From: Turnera subulata
Taxonomy: Eukaryota; Streptophyta; Magnoliopsida; Malpighiales; Passifloraceae
Length of the DNA: 64,000 nt
Assembly (NCBI GenBank): GCA_028386065.3
Contig: JAKUCV010002756.1
Span: 79,342 to 143,341 of the forward strand
Reading direction: 5' to 3'
The notes beneath the pieces are model-generated. The model was not told the origin of the DNA. It saw only the letters and a program-made list of their open reading frames with translations, and searched no databases. Numbering within the stretch: the first letter of the stretch is position 1; the number at the start of each line of letters is the position of its first letter. Both the position numbers and the translations under genes were made by a program. This document shows, piece by piece, positions 44,641 through 52,558 of the stretch.

Positions 44641-45027
44641 AGATGACAATTAACTTAGTTGAAACATTGCAAATAAAATTTGTGGTTCACAAAGAAAATG
44701 TGATAATTGAAACAATTGTACTTGCAAACAAAACCATCAAAAAAGGGGTTAAAAACTATAAAATCTATCTCTATCGCCATACCTTCAAAGACTATACACT
44801 TGCCTCCAATATTATTATTAAAAAGTAATAAAAATATTATCTAAATAACAACCCAACAAATTATATGGTCCGGGAACGAACTAGTTATCATCAAATCAAA
44901 AAATGAAATTTAGAACATTATCTGGACTTAACATTTCTTTTTCCAATCATAACATCCTGGAGTGAGAGATGACTTGGAGTATAATAAACTACGGACAACA
45001 TATATCCTTAATGCCAATATGTAAGGC
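44641..45027. other. Downstream flank of F-box gene B, no gene seen
   Basis: Non-coding AT-rich sequence between the truncated LINE end and the F-box gene stop at 45028. The small frame at 44643-44828 is not recognised. Confidence 0.45.
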
Positions 45028-46093
45028 TCACTTTGCATTGTTCTTGATATTATGCCAAACCAGAATCCTCCAATCTACATGGAAGCATATAATGTCCTCG
45101 TCTTCTTCTGACTCTCGGAATCTGAATAGGAATTCAATTCGTATAACTTGGCAAATCCCTGGCGGTCTTTCCATTTTACGTGGTACAGAAATTTCCATTT
45201 CCCATGAGCTCTCCAATCCAAACTCGTTCATAATCCACCTATCAAATTTATAGGTATTGCTGGCTACAATCGATATCTTAGCTAAACCAAGGTTATCACC
45301 ATAGGCCCATGCGTTAAGCTTTTCGGGCTCGCTATACATCAAGTCAACAGGTGCAGAGATAATAAACCTGACAGATTCATCCCCAATATCAAAAGCACAT
45401 ACCCTATTTCGGCCATCATAATTGCAAACCCAGTGAAAAGGTCCATTCTTACAAACGGAAGGGTTTAGCTGTGACGGTGGCGGGACATGGTCGATGGTTC
45501 TCCACTCTTTAATCCCAAGTGTGCAAATTTTTGCTCTCTTTTCAGCCAAAAAGACCATAATCTTGTACCTATCACTTAAGGGACAATAGAAGAACTCCAT
45601 GCGGGGAGGATTGCAGCTGAACTGTATCGGCTTTTCAGGTCCATCAAACTTCACGTATTCCCCTGTTGTGGGATTCCACACGCAGAATCTACAACTAGGG
45701 CCGGCCTTATTTCCATTAAGATCTGTTACTAAACAAAGGAAGCCATTACGAGAACCAACCATTCTCCCTTGCCATATAAGGAGGTCAAGCAACCTCCAAA
45801 TTTTCAGGGTTGGAAGGTAACCCATGATCGCTAAGGGCACCCACATCTAGCAAGTATAGTTTTGATGTTGGGAAGATGACATCCTTAGGGTAGGCCAAGA
45901 GACATCGTCGCTCCTTGGGGAGGTATAGCTTAGCGAAATAGTGACTAGTGAGTAATTCAAGCCAGGTTTTGCAAACACACCTGCATTGGACGATGGCCTT
46001 TCTTGGAAGCCTGGAGATTACGTTTGCTATGATCTCTATCGGGATACTTTTGCATGATTGCTCACCGTTCTCTTGCTCAGTTTGAGAGCTCAT
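45028..46093 (-). pseudogene. F-box gene B (FBA type) with one frameshift
   Basis: F-box protein with an F-box-associated (FBA) domain, a putative SCF substrate receptor. From the ATG at 46093 the F-box lies at residues about 16-58 (IPIEIIANVISRLPRKAIVQ, CRCVCKTWLELL). The frame ends near 45785 at GLPSNPENLEVA. The rest, from DLLIWQGRMVGSRNGFLCL to WRILVWHNIKN at 45028, is open in the next frame. Comparison with the paralog at 48479-50430, which reads straight through this point, suggests a single-base loss near 45790. This could be a real null or an assembly error. Aside from this the gene is of full length, about 350 residues. Confidence 0.85.
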
Positions 46094-46109
46094 GGCGGCG
46101 GGCTGGTGA

Positions 46110-46150
46110 CGGTGGGTTAGGGTTTCAAATACTTGGGTATTATATATACT
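46110..46150 (-). promoter_or_regulatory. Telo-box and TATA-like run upstream of F-box gene B
   Basis: The minus strand has GAAACCCTAACCC (about 46109-46121) and a TATATATAATA-type run (about 46138-46149) before the ATG at 46093, the same arrangement as at 19640-19695. Confidence 0.45.
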
Positions 46151-46343
46151 GCCTTCGAAGGTAAATAATTAATTAATTTATACTCCGTGCCAATTACGTA
46201 AATAATTACTAATGTGTATTTCGTTATTATACTTCGTATCTATACATTGATGCAATCTAACCCACTTATGTCGGATTATTCCAAACATATTGGCATCATT
46301 ACTTTCCAAAAAAGATTATGGTTATAATAGATATTGCTCAATT

Positions 46344-46977
46344 TTTTTTTTTATGCTAATCGTCTTTATTGAAGAAACAGAGGAGGAAGCTACACAACAC
46401 AGAAACAGTCATTAAGAATAACAAAAGATAGAGGTTCTATAACAGTAAATCTAACAAGGATCAAAAAACAAAGTAATGGAACTATACGGATGAGATAAGG
46501 CCCCTCACTGCTTTCCATTTTCTAAAACAGTCAGCAGACAGCATAGCAGCGCTAGTATTATAAGGGAAAAGGAGGAATTTTGTCTTAAACCACCAAATGG
46601 CTCGAGCAATGATGATATAGAACAGCGGGTCCTCTTGAACACCTTGCTGTTGAAAATCACATTATTTCTAGCAATCCAAATTTACCAGAGTACGGCGTGA
46701 CCGACGATGAACCATGCTGGGTTTGAAGGAGAGACAGCACCTGCCCATTGTTCTAACCAAGTCTCAATAGACAAGGGCACAACCCACAAGAGGCCCCACC
46801 ATCTGCAAATTCTTTGCCCAGGTGAATTGGCAGTGAAGGAAGAGATGAGAGGAAGACTCTACCTGGGAGTTGCAGAGAGGGCAAGTGGCATTTGTTTGAT
46901 CAATGATACCCCTTTTAAGTATAGCTTGATGGGTAGCCACTCCATCATGAAGCAACAACCAAATAAAGCATTCAACT
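46344..46977 (-). mobile_element. 5'-truncated LINE, 634 bp
   Basis: Poly(A) end with the TTAGCAT signature (plus T-run then ATGCTAATCG at 46344-46362). The frame 46764-46985 shows zf-RVT (CPLCNSQVESSSHLFLHC). A perfect 10-bp TSD TTGCTCAATT lies at 46334-46343 and 46978-46987, so both borders are fixed. Confidence 0.9.
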
Positions 46978-47012
46978 TTGCTCAATTCTTGCTAAGGCAA
47001 GTCATTGTGGTT

Positions 47013-47033
47013 ATTAGCATCAAAAAAAAAAAA
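47013..47033 (+). mobile_element. LINE tail-only insertion (21 nt)
   Basis: ATTAGCATC followed by A residues, flanked by GTCATTGTGGTT (47001-47012) and GTCATCGTGGTT (47034-47045), a 12-bp TSD with one mismatch. It carries only the last 9 nt of the LINE plus poly(A). Confidence 0.88.
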
Positions 47034-47150
47034 GTCATCGTGGTTGGCTTCTACCTAGAAAGCTGCAATTCGTTATAGGAATTTAAATGCCAAATTTAGT
47101 GATTTTATTTTTCTAATATTCAACGGTAATCCTGATAGATGAGTAGACTG

Positions 47151-47283
47151 TTAACAAGTAAAGCGCCGGGAGTAGCCCTCAAATCGGGGAGAAAACAAGC
47201 GAGGCCCAAGTGTGGATCCCACTTGGGCCTCGCTTGTTTTCTCCCCGATTTGCGGGCTACTCCTTGTGCTTTACTTGCTAACA
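47151..47283. repeat. Inverted LTR ends forming a 62-bp-arm hairpin
   Basis: Arms 47151-47212 and 47220-47283 are complementary with few mismatches, around a 7-bp centre TGGATCC. Each arm is the last 62-64 bp of the TRIM LTR (ending TTACTTGCTAACA), the left one inverted. Confidence 0.9.
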
Positions 47284-47757
47284 AGTGGTAGCGAAGCCGA
47301 AGGTTCGGCGTGATCATATTGATACACGACATGGTTTCCCCTGTGGTTGCTACCCCCACGTGGAGCAAGCTCGAAACTCCAGTTTCAGGCCCAGGTGTGG
47401 AGTTGTAAGGCGTGACTCTGCAAAACCTAGGAGAATGGCAGACGCATGCTCCTTTGAACACGGGCTTGGTGTTGTGGAGCGGGCTCTTGAGGATGTCGTA
47501 GAAGATGCTTCCGTTGTAGGGGGAGTATGCCTTAGCCCGATGTGGAAGAAACTCACACTTGAGGGGGAGATTGTTAGGTGTTCAAGTATTAGTAACTGTC
47601 CCACATCGGATAAAAAGAGACTAAGTGAGTGAAATATAAGTAGAATGGACCTATGTACCCAATGCCTTAAGGTTTTGGGTTACTTTGCGGTGTCCAAGCC
47701 CAAGAGTGTGGATCTCACTTGGGTGTCGCTTGTTTTCTCCCCGATTTGTGGTCTACT
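47220..47757 (+). mobile_element. Partial TRIM with PBS and 3' LTR
   Basis: Same family as 49406-50110. Only the last 64 bp of the 5' LTR remain (47220-47283). The PBS-like TGGTAGCGAAGCC (47286-47298), the internal region, the polypurine tract GAGGGGGAGA and the 3' LTR from 47572 to about 47757 (end lost) follow. No coding capacity. Confidence 0.85.
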
Positions 47758-47884
47758 AGCTATATAAAACTCCACCCAAATAAAGTTTAAGTTTCATTCT
47801 TTCATACCCTTAGAAAAATGTTTTAACAAAATAATCTACCTATTTGCGTCATCAATTACTTCCTCACGGTTTTGGCTTATAGCG

Positions 47885-48250
47885 TGCCGGGTTTTTGTTT
47901 ATGCTAACCTATGAATTCCATTGATGAAGTAAGATTAAAAGAATGGAAAGACAACCAATAAGGAGCAGAAAGGTATCAAAAGACAGAGATACACAGGGCA
48001 ACAAGGAATTCAAACCAGAAAACCGAAAAGAAAACTTGAATGTGCCTTTTGATGCCTTTTAAGGATCTAAAGAACTCAGGGGGATGGTGTCTCTGTCGGA
48101 AGCTAAAGAACTGAAAATGCGATTATTCCTGTCAAGCCAAACAGACCAAACTGTCGCAAGGCCAATGATCATTCTTATGTTGTTCCACACCAAACTAAAT
48201 CCCACCACCTGCAAATCTTCTTCCAAACATGCCAAGAGAAGGTGAAGTGA
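47885..48250 (-). mobile_element. LINE 3' fragment
   Basis: Starts with a T-rich run and ATGCTAACC (47889-47912). The frame 48259-48059 reads GLATVWSVWLDRNNRIF, the ORF2 C-terminal segment seen in the other LINEs (LATLWSLWIERNKRTF in the intact copy). Confidence 0.8.
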
Positions 48251-48345
48251 AGGAAACAAATTAACTAAGTGGACAGCAGGATTCCTTCAGAGACTGATGA
48301 ACGAAACAAATTAATTAAGTGGACAGCAGGGTTAATCCTTTAGAG
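48246..48345. repeat. Tandem duplication of about 50 bp
   Basis: Two copies of a segment with ACAAATTAA-TAAGTGGACAGCAGG, at about 48247 and 48304, next to the LINE fragment end. Confidence 0.75.
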
Positions 48346-48478
48346 ACACAACACCCATTCTGACTGAAGATTTGTTGTATCTTTTGATGCTAATTATATT
48401 GAACATTCTGGAAGATGGTGCTCTTTAAGACTTCTAATCCCACACTCAAAAAGCAAAGAAAAGATTATTTAGGAACAT

Positions 48479-50430
48479 TTATGAGGAGCTCTTAACATTC
48501 ATATCAGTTAGGCATTTTCCAAGAGCACCATCCTTCAGTGAGAGAAGACTTGGAGTATAGGAAATCAAGGACAACTCATGCCCACAATAATTCTTTAACT
48601 CTCTATTACTCCTCTCCTTGTTCTTGATATTATGGCAAACCAGAATCCTCCAATCTTCTGCGGCACACCACATGATGTTCTTCTTCTTCTACTCATCATC
48701 ATCATCATGTTCCTCGTGGATGGGAGATTCCAATTGTATAACTTGATGATTTTCTCTTGGCCGTCTTTGCATCGAAGAAATTGGGACATGAAGTAGCCTT
48801 GTCCACGAGCTTTCCACTCCGTACTGCTTCATAGACCATACTTCAAGACCACTTTGCGCTTTGCGAGAATATGTCCTGACTAAACCAATCAAATCACCGC
48901 TCACATATAAATTAGCATCATACTCACAAAATTGAGGTGGTGGTGGTGGTGCAGGGATAATGAAACGGACGGATTCACCCTCAAAATCAAAAGAACATAT
49001 GTTCCATTTGGGATAAACAAGCCAGTGAATAGCACAATTCAGGTAGAAGGCGGGACCGTAGCTTGTCGGGACAACATCGTCAATGTCTTTCCTCAAATTC
49101 GTTCCAATTGTGGAAATTGTTGCTTTGTCTTGTCCAAACAAAACAACCATAATCTTATACTTATCACTTGAAGGGCAATAGAAAAACTGAATATCGTGGA
49201 ACGGATAATGCCTGTCACTTTGGGGCTTTTCCGGTCCTAGAATCTCCACGTGTTCTCCAGTGATGGGATTGCAAATGCAAATTCTGCAAAACAAGTCCCC
49301 TGTATCTATAACTAGACAAAGCAGGCCATTACAAGAACCAATAAGACTCCCTTCTTTTATTGGGAGGACAAATTCCACCTTCAATTCTTTAGTGCTGGAA
49401 GGTAGTGTTGGGTGTTCAAGTAAGAGTAATTGTCCCACATAGGATAAAAAGAGACCAAGTGAGTTATATATAAGTGGAATGGACCCATGTACCCAATGCC
49501 TTAAGGTTTTGGGTTACTTTGTGGTGTCCAAGCCCACGAGTGTGGATCTCACTTGGGCCTCGCTTGTTTTCTCCCCGATTTGCGGGCTACTCCCGGCACT
49601 TTACTTGCTAACAAGTGGTAGCGGAGCCGAAGGTTCGACGTGATCTATATTGATACGTGACATGGTTTGCCCCGTGGTTGCTGCCCCCACGTGGAGCGAA
49701 CTCGAGACTCTAGTTTCAGGCCTAGGTGTGGAAATGTAAGGCGTGACTCTTGAAAACCTAAGAGATTGGCAGGCGCATGCTCCTTTGAACACGGGCTTGG
49801 TGTTGTGGAGCAGGCTCTTGAGGATGTCGCAGAAGATGCTTCCGTTGTAGGGGGAGTATGCCTAAAGCCGATGTGGAAGAAACTCACACTTGAGGGGGCG
49901 ATTGTTGGGTGTTCAAGTATGAGTAATTGTCCCACATCGGATAAAAAGAGACCAAGTGAGTTATATATAAGTGGAATGGACCCATGTACCCAATGCCTTA
50001 AGGTTTTGGGTTACTTTGTGGTGTCCAAGCCCACGAGTGTGGATCTCACTTGGGTCTCGCTTGTTTTCTCGCCGATTTGCGGGCTACTCCCGGCACTTTA
50101 CTTGCTAACAGGTAGCCCACGCTCGTTAATGGCACACACATCAAGCAAGTATAGTTTCTTTAGCTTTGGTGCATTGAAGAGTTGGCGGCCGGTTGCAGCT
50201 GGGTAGAGCAAGAGACATTGTTGCGCTCTGAATTGGTAGAGCTTTGCAAAATAATCACTGGTGAGCAAGTCAAGCCAGGATTTGCATACACACGTGCACT
50301 GGATAATTGTCTTGATAGGAAGTCTTGAGACTATGTTGGCTATGATTTCCATTGGAATATTGCTTTCGCTCGACCAATGCAGCTTATGGTGCTCCTCTCG
50401 CTCTTGAAACCCGGTTCTGTGTCTTTTCAT
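48479..50430 (-). pseudogene. F-box gene C (FBA type) split by a TRIM
   Basis: Paralog of gene B. ATG at 50430; F-box at residues about 25-66 (IPMEIIANIVSRLPIKTIIQ, CTCVCKSWLDLL). The frame is interrupted at 50111 by the TRIM 49406-50110. With the TRIM and one copy of its GGTAG duplicate left out, the frame runs on without shift to a TAG at 48689 (1032 nt, 343 residues). Beyond the TAG the same frame stays open and similar to the paralogs (MWCAAEDWRILVCHNIKN) to 48479, so the TAG is probably a nonsense change that shortens the protein by about 70 residues. A poly-Asp stretch precedes the stop. Confidence 0.87.
49406..50110 (+). mobile_element. TRIM retrotransposon, 705 bp, complete
   Basis: Terminal-repeat retrotransposon in miniature: LTRs of 208 bp at 49406-49613 and 49903-50110 (TGTTGGGTG ... 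TTGCTAACA), PBS-like TGGTAGCGGAGCC at 49616-49628, a polypurine tract TGAGGGGGCGA before the second LTR, and the 5-bp TSD GGTAG (49401-49405 and 50111-50115). The LTRs are nearly identical, which suggests a young insertion. No coding capacity; it must be moved by another element's proteins. Strand follows the PBS-PPT order. Confidence 0.95.
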
Positions 50431-50540
50431 TGTCCCTTGAAACCAATGGCGGTGGGTTTGGATTTTGTTACTGTTTTGGTTAGGGATTAGCTATGAGCGA
50501 ATTATGATGAGAGTATTTATATAATAGTCTCCGAACCGAC

Positions 50541-50556
50541 TCTTTTTTTTATGCTA
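50541..50556 (-). mobile_element. LINE tail-only insertion (16 nt)
   Basis: TCTTTTTTTTATGCTA between two copies of AATAGTCTCCGAACCGAC (50523-50540 and 50557-50574), a perfect 18-bp TSD. Only about 6 nt of the LINE end plus poly(A) were inserted, near the promoter of F-box gene C. Confidence 0.9.
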
Positions 50557-50689
50557 AATAGTCTCCGAACCGACCCTTATAACCTTTTATATATAAAAAA
50601 AAAAAGAAGCAAACGTAATTATTTAAAACTAGTATGTTTGGATCAAACAAGCATGATTTTGACGTTTGTGTTTAAAAGAATACATTTTC

Positions 50690-51143
50690 TCCAAGTCCTC
50701 TTGGTTGTTATGGCATAGGGTTTGTGTGACCGGCCCCGAAGCTCAATGTTGCAGACTTGCAGCTCGTTTGGGGATAATTGGTTTGCAAGCATCGGCTGGT
50801 GGAGTTTTGAGGGACCATACTAGTTCCTGGGTGGTGGTTTTGTAGCCAATTTTGGCTCTAGTCAGGCCTTAAAGGTTGCTAGATGGGCTCTGTTATTGGG
50901 TTTACAAACCTCAAGACAGTTCAGTTGTAGGGCGTGTCAATAAGACTTCCGTCGTCACTCGGCCTTCATTTGTTCGAGCTTATAATTTCTTTCTGTTTTG
51001 TTCTTTCCTCTGTAGTTAGTTTTGATTTGTAATCCCCTATTCTAGTTAGGCTGCCCAGCTGCTTGCTCGCTTTTTTCCTCTTGCCTTTGTAATTTTTTGT
51101 TATATTTCTTTTAGGAAAAAAATTTGATTAGCATCAAAAAAAG
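50690..51143 (+). mobile_element. RNase H-type LINE 3' end
   Basis: A degraded RVT_3 RNase H segment (about 50785-50920, readable as GGVLRDHTSSWVV, then ALKVARWALLLGLQ with frame changes) is followed by a 3' UTR and the end GATTAGCATC-A(n) at 51126-51143. It resembles the fragment at 19971-20770. The 5' border is unclear. Confidence 0.65.
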
Positions 51144-51269
51144 CTCTAATGGGTTAGATGAGTTGGTTGAGTTGCTCTAACTTTACCAAGGGTTCAAGAC
51201 TTTGAGTAATGTAGCATATATAAAGGAGCTAGAGACATTAACTTTTATGGTTCCTCTGTATCATTTTAG

Positions 51270-51401
51270 TGTTCTCTTGTCTAGTCTGATTATGTAGTTT
51301 TCACTTCTCTATTTCGACGGTCTAGCCTCTGGCTGGTCTGTCTTACATCCCTTGTAATTCTTTCATTCATTCTAATAATATCGATTAGCATAAAAAAAAA
51401 A
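51270..51401 (+). mobile_element. LINE 3' UTR fragment
   Basis: About 130 bp ending ATCGATTAGCAT followed by 12 A (51375-51401). Non-coding; 5' border approximate. Confidence 0.6.
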
Positions 51402-51581
51402 AAGTTTTGATTTGGTTATGGTTGTGAGATCATGGATGACCAAAAGACTTCAAATCTTTTGAGACTAAAAACAAGAATGAATAAAACCCAGGCATGCTTT
51501 ACACATTAAAGGTGTTGGATGGGTCACCTATCCAAACCTAGGCATCAGGTTTATGAGGCTGAAGTTTGGTATTTGTTAATT

Positions 51582-52324
51582 GAGTAAATAGTTTTTTTTG
51601 TCCCTCCACTTTATCGATTTCGCATTTGTTGTCCCTCTTCGTTTTTCTTCACTCAAGTCGTCCCTCAACTCTTGATTTACCGGGTCACATGGTCTTTTTT
51701 ACCTGCTGCAGCAGGTTGATAGCTATGGAGCTGACAAGTGGTAGTGGGGCCCACTCACAACCTATTTATTTAATCATTTTTTCCTTTAATCAAATTTTAT
51801 TATTAAAATCCTTTAAAATAAATAAATCTTAATTTCCCTCATTATATACTAGATTTTATTATTTTTAACCTTTTATTTTTTTTAGTTTATAGTTTAGAAT
51901 TAGATATGCCTCTCTCATTGTTTTAATTTTTCTTTTATTCTAATTTTGGTTAATTTTGTTCAATTTCGTTAACCAGAATATTATAGAGGGATTAGGTGAC
52001 ATGATGATCATATTTAATTTTTTTTCTCAATTCAGATTTAAAAATTAATATTTATTTGCTAAAAAATTTTTAATTTAAATAAAAATTTTAAAGGCTTAAA
52101 TTTTTTAAAAAGTATAAAAAAGGATAAGAAGAATAAAAAATTGTGCAAACCGTGGGCCCTACTACCACGTATCAGCTCCATAGTTACCAACCTGCTGCAG
52201 CAGGTAAAAAGGACCACCTGACTCGGTAAATCTAGAGTTGAGGGACGACATGAGTGAAAAAAAATGAAGAGGGACGACAAATGTGAAATCGATAAAGTGG
52301 AGTGACTGAAAAAACTATTTACTC
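51582..52324. mobile_element. Foldback TIR element, 743 bp (Mutator-like)
   Basis: Begins GAGTAAATAGTTTTTTTT and ends with the complement. Long TIRs of about 190 bp (51582-51770 and 52135-52324) are matched through the palindromic CCTGCTGCAGCAGG segment at 51706-51719 and 52191-52204. The AT-rich centre has no coding sequence. A perfect 11-bp direct repeat ATTTGTTAATT flanks it (51571-51581 and 52325-52335), the size expected for a Mutator-like TSD. Its start resembles the element at 8730. Confidence 0.88.
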
Positions 52325-52558
52325 ATTTGTTAATTCCTCCAACCATCAGGTTTTTTTTTTTTTTATGCTAACGAGAGTTTTAATTATGTACTGGTAAACA
52401 AAATTACATTCAGTATTACAGGATCAAGACTGCATATCAGTGCCATGAAAAGTGGCCGCCAAAATTAAAGTCTTACTGAAGTAACAAGGCAGCACTTACG
52501 TAAGAAACAAACAGAAAATTCCAAGACTGAATACGTACAGAGAATGACAACCAGAATA

